Positions 1 to 7,066 of a stretch of DNA of 12,896 bases are shown here, piece after piece. Position 1 is the stretch's first letter; every line of letters starts with the position of its first letter. The notes below the pieces were generated by a model. That model searched no databases. It was not told the origin of the DNA and saw only the letters and a list, made by a program, of their open reading frames with translations. The DNA lies in NCBI GenBank assembly GCA_002448875.1, contig DKAS01000105.1, positions 1-12,896 of the forward strand, in the 5' to 3' direction. A program made the position numbers and the translations under genes. The DNA is from Proteobacteria bacterium UBA6920. Lineage in GTDB: Bacteria > Pseudomonadota > Gammaproteobacteria > SG8-11.

Positions 1-2
1 CC

Positions 3-263
3 TCTGGTTACTGGCCGCTGCTGCGCTACAATCCGGTGCTGCGGCAGGCGGGCAAACAGCCCTTCGTACTCGATTCGCCGCGACCGACGATGAAACTGGC
101 CGATTACGCCTACACCGAGATGCGCTATAAACTACTGCTGCGCAACGAACCCGACGAAGCCGAACGTCTGATGAAGCTGGCGCAGGAAGCGGCCAATCTG
201 CGCTGGGCAACCTACGAATACATGGCAAACCAGGATCCGTCGCAATTCCAGCCGGTGGCATGA
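3..263 (+). CDS. nifJ: Pyruvate:ferredoxin/flavodoxin oxidoreductase, C-terminal end (partial)
   Basis: This is the last ~86 codons of a gene that begins outside the window; the frame is open from base 3. The product would oxidise pyruvate with CoA to acetyl-CoA and CO2 in the cytoplasm, passing electrons to ferredoxin or flavodoxin. What is visible is the family's typical C-terminal tail: SGYWPLLRYNP, then FVLDSPRP, a Y-x-x-x-E-x-RYK stretch, and a helix with DEAERLMKLAQEAA followed by RWATYEYMA. The thiamine-diphosphate and iron-sulfur domains are upstream and cannot be checked. The enzyme is typical of anaerobic or facultative metabolism. The gene converges on the next one with 33 bases between stop codons and no obvious terminator. 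The identification rests on recalled family sequence and is strong despite the short length. Confidence 0.9.
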   Translation, partial: SGYWPLLRYNPVLRQAGKQPFVLDSPRPTMKLADYAYTEMRYKLLLRNEPDEAERLMKLAQEAANLRWATYEYMANQDPSQFQPVA

Positions 264-296
264 TAGCGGAATGGGTGAATCCTGCGCGAAATCTGT

Positions 297-893
297 TCAA
301 GCCCGCAGATGTCGCCGCTGCATGGTCAGCAAACCGAACAACCCGCTGACCAACAGCCACACCGCCGGCGGCAGTGGCACCACGCTGATAACGGCCGGAT
401 TTACCTTGAAGTCTGTGCCCGCCACCAGCTGGAACTCTCCCATATCGTACCAGGTACCAGCCTGACTGAGATTCACGTCAAACGTCCCTGGAGCCAGCGC
501 CATGCCCACCAATGAGAGAAGATAAAAATCCGTGTCCACAGGCGCGCCGTAGAAATTGAATAAATTCGTCACCGTCACGGTACCGGCCGTGTTGTCGATA
601 GCGATGTTGGGTGGCGTACCATACGTCTGATCGACTTGCGAATAGTCAAAAGCTGGAGCCACGCTCACCTCGGAAACCTGAAACAAGCGGCTATCAAACG
701 ACAAGGTGAGATCGGCGGTAATCAGCGAGGTAGAAAAATTGGCAAGCACGCTGAGTGGGATGATTTCGCCCGGCACGATGGGCGCGAAAGTCTGCGGAGC
801 CACCACCGACACCTGCGAAGCATAACCGGCGACACTGACCAGCATCGATCCAATCATCACTACGGCCAAGCCCAAACCTTTCCTGAGTTTCAT
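297..893 (-). CDS. Secreted cohesin-like protein with VPLPA-CTERM sorting tail
   Basis: A 198-residue exported protein. Residues 1-26 are a signal peptide (MKLRKG, a hydrophobic core, then GYASQ). Residues ~28-168 are beta-rich; the pattern of a V-x-P-G-E entry, alternating strands, 'LSFDSRLFQVSEV' and a late 'LVGMALAPGTFDV' resembles the cohesin / carbohydrate-associated fold seen in many PEP-CTERM proteins. The tail at 172-198 is VPLPP, a hydrophobic segment (~177-190) and a basic end with RR at 193-194, which fits the VPLPA variant of PEP-CTERM signals. Such tails are processed by an exosortase and go with surface or exopolysaccharide-associated proteins (family knowledge); no exosortase gene lies in this window. 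The ATG at 891-893 has an AGGA 10 bases upstream and a plausible promoter. The ligand is unknown. Confidence 0.8.
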   Translation of the reverse strand: MKLRKGLGLAVVMIGSMLVSVAGYASQVSVVAPQTFAPIVPGEIIPLSVLANFSTSLITADLTLSFDSRLFQVSEVSVAPAFDYSQVDQTYGTPPNIAIDNTAGTVTVTNLFNFYGAPVDTDFYLLSLVGMALAPGTFDVNLSQAGTWYDMGEFQLVAGTDFKVNPAVISVVPLPPAVWLLVSGLFGLLTMQRRHLRA

Positions 894-1206
894 AGCATTG
901 ACGTCCTGTTGAATGGTGGCAGGATTAAATCACCGCCGCCTGGCCGGGCGCAAGCCTAAGAAAAATAACACTTTTGCGGATATTTGATTGCAGACAATGA
1001 GTACTAAATCCACCGGTTTTTGCCTGCAACACATCACCAATTTTCGGTACACAACTTAAATAATCCTAAGATTGTGACGCGAAATATTTTGCGCAGGGAA
1101 ATTGGAGCAGCGTTCAGCAGCAAAGCATTTATAAGTTTAAAACAAGGGGGTGGTGCATTTTTGAGAACTGATGCTTGGTGGTTTTTAAACCACGGTATTC
1201 TCAATC
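894..1206. other. Intergenic gap with one perfect hairpin
   Basis: This 313-base gap separates two reverse-strand genes and is more AT-rich than its neighbours. Besides the promoter at 924-953, it holds a perfect inverted repeat at 1178-1193 (GTGGTTT / AAACCAC, 2-base spacer), starting 14 bases past the stop of the C39-like gene. The hairpin is where a terminator would sit, but no T-run follows it on the reverse strand. I see no gene: the open frames here lack a convincing start, ribosome binding site or recognisable protein. Confidence 0.5.
924..953 (-). promoter_or_regulatory. Candidate sigma-70 promoter of the VPLPA-CTERM gene
   Basis: On the reverse strand TTGCGC (948-953) and TTTAAT (924-929, one mismatch to the -10 consensus) are separated by 18 bases. 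They lie about 30 bases upstream of the ATG, leaving a short leader that carries AGGA. The spacer is GC-rich. This is a by-eye consensus match with no experimental support. Confidence 0.4.
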
Positions 1207-2250
1207 TCAGGGGAGCAAGGCATAGCGTGCAACACCACCGATTCGATCGGTATACAGGTAAGGTGGGTAACTCACCACCTCACCTTCCCAGGCCGCGGCT
1301 GGTACCGCACCGCTGACCTCTCCCTGGGCGGTAACCTGAAGGCTGGCACCGGCATCGAGTACACCGGAAACTGCAATTTTCCAGGTAACCATAAGCGATG
1401 CGCCGGCGGCGACCGTTCCGAGCTCGATTCGCTCCGGTTGATTGACCAGATACAGGCCCGATGGCAGCGAAATCTGCAGCACACTGTTAAACGCCGGCGA
1501 TTGACTGCAATCGAAAGGTGCGGGACAGGGATAGGTGACCCGCGCCGACAATTGAAATGATTTGCCATCCAGCGCTTGCCCGCGAGTTTCCAGAACTATA
1601 TCCCAGGGTAACGAAATCATCGCAAAATAAGGAAAAGCGCTGCCGTAATCCGCGTAGTTCCAGGCGGCTAACAGGTCGGCATAACTCCAGCTGACGGTAC
1701 CGTCTGCATTGGCAATGCGATCATTGCTGCGCCCCCAGGGATCGATAAAATAGGCCGTCTGCACCAGATCGTCATAGCCAACCAATATCCGGTAGTGGCC
1801 GCCACTACCGGGTTCGGGCGTGAACAGCATCAGCAACACCGGTGGAATATCCTGCGCCACCAGAGATTTCAAGCCATCAAGCCACGGACTGGCCTGGGCG
1901 TGCCCGAAACTGGCATAGCCCAAACCGCGACCGGTATAGCCATGCGCAGACACGGCAGCGGGAAAGAACCGGCCTTGGGCGCCGCTCGAGGCGCTGAAAT
2001 GCCCGGCGCGCATCATATCGAATACATAAGTGCCTATGGATGAAGTGCGTGCAACATCGGCGATTTCCCGTTGATCGACATCCGGCCCGAAATGGGCGAA
2101 CACCGATTCGAGCGCGGCGGGACCGCAATTGAGACCGGTAATTTCGTCGAACTGGTGAATATTTGAAATCATGTGCCGCAATGGTATATCACCGGCATGA
2201 CAAAGCGCGGCACTCCCGAGGAACAGTAAAACCATTGTTACTCTGCACAT
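1207..2250 (-). CDS. Secreted C39-like (papain-fold) protein with C-terminal Ig-like domain
   Basis: A 347-residue exported protein. Residues 1-19 are a signal peptide ending CHAG. Residues ~25-210 match the C39-like peptidase fold: catalytic-type Cys42 in GLNCGPAAL, His152 in SGGHYRILVGYDD and Asp170 in FIDPWG, in the family's usual order and spacing. Residues ~220-347 are beta-rich, with paired cysteines in YPCPAPFDC, and look like an Ig-like or adhesion-type domain. Classical C39 domains trim double-glycine leaders as part of ABC exporters; here there is no ATPase or transmembrane part, so this is a free secreted thiol hydrolase or a relative with another substrate. The ATG at 2248-2250 has AAGGA six bases upstream. 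The neighbouring gene diverges from it. The substrate is unknown. Confidence 0.8.
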   Translation of the reverse strand: MCRVTMVLLFLGSAALCHAGDIPLRHMISNIHQFDEITGLNCGPAALESVFAHFGPDVDQREIADVARTSSIGTYVFDMMRAGHFSASSGAQGRFFPAAVSAHGYTGRGLGYASFGHAQASPWLDGLKSLVAQDIPPVLLMLFTPEPGSGGHYRILVGYDDLVQTAYFIDPWGRSNDRIANADGTVSWSYADLLAAWNYADYGSAFPYFAMISLPWDIVLETRGQALDGKSFQLSARVTYPCPAPFDCSQSPAFNSVLQISLPSGLYLVNQPERIELGTVAAGASLMVTWKIAVSGVLDAGASLQVTAQGEVSGAVPAAAWEGEVVSYPPYLYTDRIGGVARYALLP

Positions 2251-2464
2251 AGTGGGTCCTTACACATTGTTGCAGCAGCTCGGCACTTATTTAGGATTTG
2301 CAGTAAGCATAGCCCCGACCGGACAGGAAATCCAGGAAACAGTCGGAGACCGGGAATGTTTGTCGTCTTTGCTCGTTCCCTAGACAACCACCGAGTGTTC
2401 CACGCAGCATCTTGTGCTAATTTCATTGTTGCACCACGCTGCTTAACTATAAAAGGGGGTAATA

Positions 2465-4918
2465 ATGTTTAACAGGAAACAAGCAGTAACATCGGCCGGC
2501 TGGTTGCTGGCATCGACAACCGCTGTACTTGCACTAACTTTAGATAGCAATTCCCTGTACAAGAATGTAATTCCGACTTCCATTCTTGGTCAGGCGCGTG
2601 CCGCATCGACCGTTGTCCCGGCCGACTTACCTGCCCGCATCATCGCCACCGGTATCCCGGGCGCGGGTGCCGTGGCTGAAATCGGTAACTTCCTCCGCGG
2701 CGGCCCCAATCACGACAATCCAGCGTATTCCTATTCCACCCGTCCTGGCGAGGTGCAGGATCCGATTCGAGTGTTTGTCGCATCGACCTCCAATTTTGGG
2801 GCGCCGCTGGCCTACGCAGATATGGCGGAAGGTTCAATCCTGTCCATCGATCCCACCGCCAATGCCGTCGATCTGAGCGCGATACCGCAGTTTGCCGCCG
2901 ACGGTTCGCAGGCATCCGCCTATGGCGGTTTGGTACAACTGTACACCGCGCAAAGCCCGGCGTTTCTCAATGGTGCGAACGGCTCCAATCCCAATGCCGT
3001 GACCCTTGGCCTGCCGGCGGTCAGCCTGCCCACGGGTATTTCCATCAATAACGGCAATGGTCGTCCCTGGTTCGCCAATGCGCCCGCGGGCGCGGCCAGC
3101 CTTGGCACCGTCACCGTTATCGATCCCCAGGGTTACCCGCTGGTCGGCGCGCCCGATCCACAGGCGGGCGGTGTGTTTACGGGCACCATCACCAACCGCA
3201 ATGCCAACTCCACGGGCGGCCTGATCAGCGCCACCCTCGGCACGGCTATCGTCAGCAAATCGTCTGATCTGTCCGGTCGCGCGGTATTTCTAGCCCTGGG
3301 CGCTGACGGCAGCGTGGTACAGATTCATGTATCCAAAGGCGTCGACCAGATCGCCCCGCCGGGCACCGTGACGCCGGTGGCAACGATCAATCGCTCGTCA
3401 GCCGAATCAACCGATCCGCGGGTTGTTGCCCGCGCTGGCATGGCTTTCAATTGGGCACCGACACGCAATATGTTCATCGCCGACCCGCTGGCCAATCGCC
3501 TGGTAGTGCTCGATCTCACTGACGATGGCACCTATTTCCACGCTGGCTTGCGCCAGATCACGGCACCGGAATTCAATGTTCCCATCGACGTGGCGCCGAC
3601 CACGCGGGAAATCGCTGCGGGCAGCTTCGCCAGCAACACCACTTTAAGCGTTGGCTCCGATCTGTATGTGCTCAATCGCGGTAACAATACCATCGTGCGC
3701 ATGCGCCAGGACGGCAACGTTCTGGAGGTGCGCGCCATCCGCGCAAACTTGACCAACTACCGCGCCAACGGTATCGCCGTATCGTCGGACGGCCAAACCC
3801 TCTACGTGACGGTTACGCTGCCAGGCGGCAATGGTGCCCTGCTGGCTTTACCTGCCTTCGGCCAGTCGGCGGTGACGACGCGCTTGTACAGTCAGGCGCA
3901 ACTGGCGGGCAAGACCGCCAGCGCGGCGGATTTTGCCGACTTTATTTTCAATAACAACATGCAGATCGAACACGGTGTTGGCCCTCTCTTCAACCAGCAG
4001 TCCTGCGGCGCATGCCACAGCTCTCCGCTGGCCGGCGGCATGGGATTGGTGGCGGGCCAGGACATTCAGGTCATTGGCAGAATCGCCGGCAATGGAACGT
4101 TTTCACTGCTCGACGGCCTGGGTGGGCCCACGGCGCGGGCGCATTCCGCCAGCGAACTGGGTGCGCCGTGCCAATTGCCTACCGGCCCCACGCCCGTTGC
4201 CAATGTCGTGTCCCTGCGCAATGCCATGACGCTGCGCGGCAACGGTTTGATCGACGATATCGCTGCGGGGGACATGCGCGCCAATATGCTGCAGCAGCCG
4301 GCGGAATTGCGCGGCCGCCTCAACCTACTCGACGACGGTCGGGTCGGGAAATTCGGCTGGAAAGCCAGTGTTGCCACGCTGGTCGAATTCATGGGCGACG
4401 CCTTGCGCAACGAGATGGGCATGACCAACCCGATTCATCCCACGGATGAAATGTCCGGCTGCGGCGCCAACCTCTACAGCCCGGAAGTTGACGCTTTAGC
4501 CCTGCAGGCGACCGCCATGTTCCTCAACAGCATCGACCCGCCCGCTCCGGCCGCGTGCGCAACCCTGCCGGGCGCGGCAACATTCGCCGCGATCGGTTGC
4601 GCCGGATGCCATACGCCGTCGCTGCCCGGCCCTGGCGTGCGCAGCGCCGTGCGTCTGTACTCCGACCTGCTGTTGCACGATATGGGTACCGGGCTTGCCG
4701 ACCAGATGCAACAGGGCTCGGCCACGGGCAGCGAGTGGCGCACCATGCCGCTGTGGAGCTTGAACGAACGCGGAAAATTTCTCCATGATGGGCGCGCCAC
4801 CAGCGTCAGCGATGCCATCTCCGCACATGGCGGGCAAGCGACCGCAGCCCGTAATGCGTTCAGTGGTTTGAGCACCAGTGAACAGCAGGCGCTCCTGCAG
4901 TTCCTGCAGTGCATTTGA
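2465..4918 (+). CDS. Di-haem oxidoreductase (DHOR) domain fused to an N-terminal propeller-like domain
   Basis: An 817-residue exported protein. A hydrophobic N-terminus (residues ~10-26), with possible cleavage near GQARA at ~42-46, suggests Sec export. Residues ~70-470 carry repeated short beta motifs of NHL/lactonase-propeller style, for example 'FIADPLANRLVVLDL' and 'LYVLNRGNNTIVRM'. Residues ~480-817 match the DHOR family of di-haem thiol-oxidoreductase or peroxidase-like proteins: haem motifs CGACH at 514-518 and CAGCH at 712-716, the KFGWKAS segment at 629-635, an EMGMTNP motif, LLHDMG with His738, and a final FLHDGRA with His774. Stand-alone DHOR proteins, as I recall them, are roughly 450-500 residues, so the propeller is an addition. 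It should act in the periplasm and need cytochrome c maturation. AAGGGGG ends five bases before the ATG. The electron donor and substrate are unknown. Confidence 0.85.
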   Translation: MFNRKQAVTSAGWLLASTTAVLALTLDSNSLYKNVIPTSILGQARAASTVVPADLPARIIATGIPGAGAVAEIGNFLRGGPNHDNPAYSYSTRPGEVQDPIRVFVASTSNFGAPLAYADMAEGSILSIDPTANAVDLSAIPQFAADGSQASAYGGLVQLYTAQSPAFLNGANGSNPNAVTLGLPAVSLPTGISINNGNGRPWFANAPAGAASLGTVTVIDPQGYPLVGAPDPQAGGVFTGTITNRNANSTGGLISATLGTAIVSKSSDLSGRAVFLALGADGSVVQIHVSKGVDQIAPPGTVTPVATINRSSAESTDPRVVARAGMAFNWAPTRNMFIADPLANRLVVLDLTDDGTYFHAGLRQITAPEFNVPIDVAPTTREIAAGSFASNTTLSVGSDLYVLNRGNNTIVRMRQDGNVLEVRAIRANLTNYRANGIAVSSDGQTLYVTVTLPGGNGALLALPAFGQSAVTTRLYSQAQLAGKTASAADFADFIFNNNMQIEHGVGPLFNQQSCGACHSSPLAGGMGLVAGQDIQVIGRIAGNGTFSLLDGLGGPTARAHSASELGAPCQLPTGPTPVANVVSLRNAMTLRGNGLIDDIAAGDMRANMLQQPAELRGRLNLLDDGRVGKFGWKASVATLVEFMGDALRNEMGMTNPIHPTDEMSGCGANLYSPEVDALALQATAMFLNSIDPPAPAACATLPGAATFAAIGCAGCHTPSLPGPGVRSAVRLYSDLLLHDMGTGLADQMQQGSATGSEWRTMPLWSLNERGKFLHDGRATSVSDAISAHGGQATAARNAFSGLSTSEQQALLQFLQCI

Positions 4919-4942
4919 TCACGGCTTCGCGAGCCGTATAAT
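4915..4942 (+). promoter_or_regulatory. Promoter-like site overlapping the DHOR stop codon
   Basis: TTGATC (4915-4920) and a perfect TATAAT (4937-4942) are separated by 16 bases. The -35-like element includes the TGA stop of the di-haem gene. The spacer is almost entirely a small hairpin (ACGGCT / AGCCGT around TCGCG). Transcription would start near 4949 and run into the structured gap. It is 400 bases from the next start codon, so it would give either a long leader or a separate small RNA. Confidence 0.45.
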
Positions 4943-4963
4943 GCTTCCAACTTGTTAAGTTCG

Positions 4964-5000
4964 CGGGGCAGGATTGCCGAGGCAACCTGCCCCGTGTCTT
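4964..5000 (+). terminator. Strong hairpin after the DHOR gene, likely terminator
   Basis: CGGGGCAGG (4964-4972) pairs perfectly with CCTGCCCCG (4986-4994). After one bulged A, the stem continues as TTGC / GCAA closed by a CGAG tetraloop. The 3' side is TGTCTTCT, only moderately T-rich, so the hairpin is certain but its use as a Rho-independent terminator is less so. It starts 45 bases after the stop codon. Confidence 0.55.
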
Positions 5001-5043
5001 CTATAAGCGACATCTTACCGAAAATTATCATCTGTTTATAGTA

Positions 5044-5083
5044 CCGCCAGCCAACGGCTGGACTATATCCCGTCGCCTGGCGG
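5044..5083. repeat. Overlapping inverted repeats in the 4919-5345 gap
   Basis: Two alternative stems share bases: CCAGCC (5047-5052) with GGCTGG (5056-5061), and CCGCCAG (5044-5050) with CTGGCGG (5077-5083). The two folds exclude each other. They lie inside the stretch that would be transcribed from the promoter-like site at 4915-4942. No protein gene is evident anywhere in the 427-base gap. Confidence 0.45.
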
Positions 5084-5223
5084 CACGTTGTTTACCTCAG
5101 CTTAGGGAGCCCCCCCCGACCGGTGTGCAAAAAATGCCGGTTGAAAACCATTCCTCAATTTGCAAATAATGCTTTTACGGCGGCAAACAATCTTTTGAGA
5201 TTCAGTGCTGCCTGGACTCAGAA

Positions 5224-5258
5224 AAATGGCACCATCTCGACGCCATTTCTTTATTTTG
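5224..5258 (+). terminator. Possible Rho-independent terminator before the barrel lipoprotein gene
   Basis: AAATGGC (5224-5230) pairs with GCCATTT (5242-5248) around an 11-base loop, and CTTTATTTTG follows. The stem is half A-T and the T-run is interrupted, so this is a moderate candidate. It would end transcripts from the di-haem gene or from the 4915-4942 site about 90 bases before the next start codon. Confidence 0.35.
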
Positions 5259-5345
5259 CCGAAACATTCGCTAGCTTGATTCTGTACTAACTATTGTGCT
5301 GCCATAGAATGGAATGCTATCGATAACTTTGCGGAATAAACTTCG

Positions 5346-6140
5346 ATGTCGAACCGTCTGTTCGTCCTGCCATACCTGACTGCAATACTCATGCTTACGG
5401 CTTGTTACTCCGAGCCCCTCCTCGTCAGACAAAGCATGAACCGCATGGTTCTGCCAGAGTCCGAGGGCACCTATGCCATCAGCCTGGCCCCACAGTCCGC
5501 AGCTGGCTACTCAGTGGAGTACCCCTCAAACATGACCACTGCCGACGCCAATGCCGGTGAAATACAGAAATTGACCTCGATCGGCGGCTTCAACGCCAGT
5601 ATCGGCCTGCCACAAAATTTCGATCTCACTTTCACTTACGAAAACGGCCGGGTAAACGACGACCCTTTGGGTAGCCCGACTGCCAGGGTGAAATATCAAG
5701 TGTTAGGCGATAATCATCTATTTGCCAGGCAGGGCAATTGGTCGCTGGCCATCACCGCCGCCCAGGCCTACAACGCCGATAATTCGTATTACCATAACAT
5801 CACCTGGGACGGTGGCGGTAACGACTCCCGCATTGAAACATGGTACTGGTATTCCGAACTCGGACTCATCGCAGGTTATCGCCCAGTTTATGATTTGCTG
5901 TTTTACGGCGGTATATTTTACGGGGACGCCACGATCCATCTCCGTGTCGAAGACGATAACGGCGTGAATCGCGACAAAGTGAAAAACAACATCGACGGCG
6001 CCAATATTGGCATGGCCATGATTCCGGCCGTGGACATCGCCCTGATCATGGAACTATGCTTTACCCGCTTCCAATGGGGAAACTACCAGGATAGCGACTT
6101 GAGTTTCGGTGTACGCTTCGAAAAGCGTCTTTATTTCTAG
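5346..6140 (+). CDS. Beta-barrel-like outer-membrane lipoprotein, uncharacterised
   Basis: A 264-residue exported protein I cannot place in a named family. Residues 1-20 form a lipoprotein signal with lipobox LTAC and Cys20 as the lipid site; Tyr at +2 means no inner-membrane retention signal. The body is a run of alternating amphipathic strands rich in Tyr, Trp and Phe, such as 'IETWYWYSELGLIAGY', 'LLFYGGIFYGDATIHL' and a last strand ending RLYF. A terminal Phe is typical of barrels inserted by the BAM complex. A lipidated N-terminus on a barrel-like body is less common than either feature alone. The gene leads a two-gene operon, with its partner 15 bases downstream. The ribosome binding site is weak (GCGGAA about ten bases before the ATG). 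No clear promoter is seen after the terminator-like hairpin. Confidence 0.7.
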   Translation: MSNRLFVLPYLTAILMLTACYSEPLLVRQSMNRMVLPESEGTYAISLAPQSAAGYSVEYPSNMTTADANAGEIQKLTSIGGFNASIGLPQNFDLTFTYENGRVNDDPLGSPTARVKYQVLGDNHLFARQGNWSLAITAAQAYNADNSYYHNITWDGGGNDSRIETWYWYSELGLIAGYRPVYDLLFYGGIFYGDATIHLRVEDDNGVNRDKVKNNIDGANIGMAMIPAVDIALIMELCFTRFQWGNYQDSDLSFGVRFEKRLYF

Positions 6141-6155
6141 CCTGGAGGAATACAG

Positions 6156-6971
6156 GTGAAACTATTGCCATTAGGTGTTGCCGAACCCCGCCACAGGTCC
6201 CGATCAATCAGACGACTGCTGCTTCTTTTAATGTTGCTGACAGGAGGCACGCAACCCTGCCTCGCACGCCTGCTGACACTGGAAGGTCACCTCACTCAAC
6301 ACTATAGCAATCAGGAATATTATCATTACCTTATCGTCGCCAACGGTATTCCCGCCAGCTATCGGGAACACGTCGAGGAGTTGTCGGCCACGATGATAGG
6401 TCGCTATCTGCGCAACCGCACCGCTGCCGTTCCCTCACGGTCAATCGTTCCACACGGCGCCACCGCTAGCGAAACCGCTGCCACTGATCAAGCGGAGGCA
6501 GGCCAGGTTGGCGCTGACATATATGACGCCATACTGCAATTTAGCATCACGAGCGGCACCCCGCCGGGTGATACAGGTGATATCGTAAATATCGAGGAGG
6601 CCATACGCCAGGCAAGGACACCGGCAACCGACACAGTCCCCGGTGTACTCTATGACACGGTGATTATCAACCTTCTCGACAGGGCAACAGGCGATATAGT
6701 ATGGACGGCTCAGGGCAAGCTCACGGCCTGGTCGGATCAGCCCAGCATGCAGGAACAAACCGCCAAACTCATGGCTCGCTGGATCGGCAAGCAGCTCTTC
6801 AGTGTCGGAATTTTATACAGCCAACACAAGCGCGACAAGATTCTGGCCAAGCAGGCTCACGCCGAACAGAAAAGGCTGCGCAGGGAGGAGAAATTACGTA
6901 TGAAACAGGAAATCAGAAATTCAGAAAAAGGAAAGATGCCCCCGATGGAGAGCCCGGAGGTGGCGCCGTAG
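6156..6971 (+). CDS. Secreted protein with charged coiled-coil tail, second gene of operon
   Basis: A 271-residue protein of unknown function. Residues ~11-38 are a long signal peptide: a basic stretch (RHRSRSIRR), then LLLLLMLL and a small-residue end near CLA. Residues ~45-215 hold two short conserved-looking blocks: a helix with 'VEELSATMIGRYL' and a strand-turn-strand 'LLDRATGDIVWTA' at 173-185. The latter resembles DUF4136-like or other periplasmic envelope domains, but I cannot assign it. Residues ~222-258 are strongly charged (KR, EQKR, RREEK, KQE) and probably helical or coiled-coil. The start is GTG at 6156, chosen because GGAGG lies seven bases upstream. It begins 15 bases after the barrel lipoprotein gene, so the two are surely co-transcribed and may act together at the envelope. 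It converges with the next gene. Confidence 0.75.
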   Translation: MKLLPLGVAEPRHRSRSIRRLLLLLMLLTGGTQPCLARLLTLEGHLTQHYSNQEYYHYLIVANGIPASYREHVEELSATMIGRYLRNRTAAVPSRSIVPHGATASETAATDQAEAGQVGADIYDAILQFSITSGTPPGDTGDIVNIEEAIRQARTPATDTVPGVLYDTVIINLLDRATGDIVWTAQGKLTAWSDQPSMQEQTAKLMARWIGKQLFSVGILYSQHKRDKILAKQAHAEQKRLRREEKLRMKQEIRNSEKGKMPPMESPEVAP

Positions 6972-7066
6972 ACAACCCTGCCACCCTGCCGGACAAGACC
7001 CATCCCTGCCCGCGAAATCAACTCCCTAGCAACGGAATTTAATTTACCTGCGCCAACAACGAACCT

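Noticed and set aside
2426..2453. TTGTTG and TATAAA with a 16-base spacer just before the DHOR gene, as a promoter
   Set aside because: Transcription would start within about five bases of the ATG and exclude the strong AAGGGGG ribosome binding site, so it is unlikely to be the working promoter.
4474..5031. A long reverse-strand open frame opposite the end of the DHOR gene
   Set aside because: It is antisense to well-supported haem-binding coding sequence, and its translation is arginine- and cysteine-rich with no family features.
5110..5117. A run of eight C residues, possibly a phase-variation tract
   Set aside because: It is not in a coding region nor placed in a promoter spacer, so length change has no evident effect.
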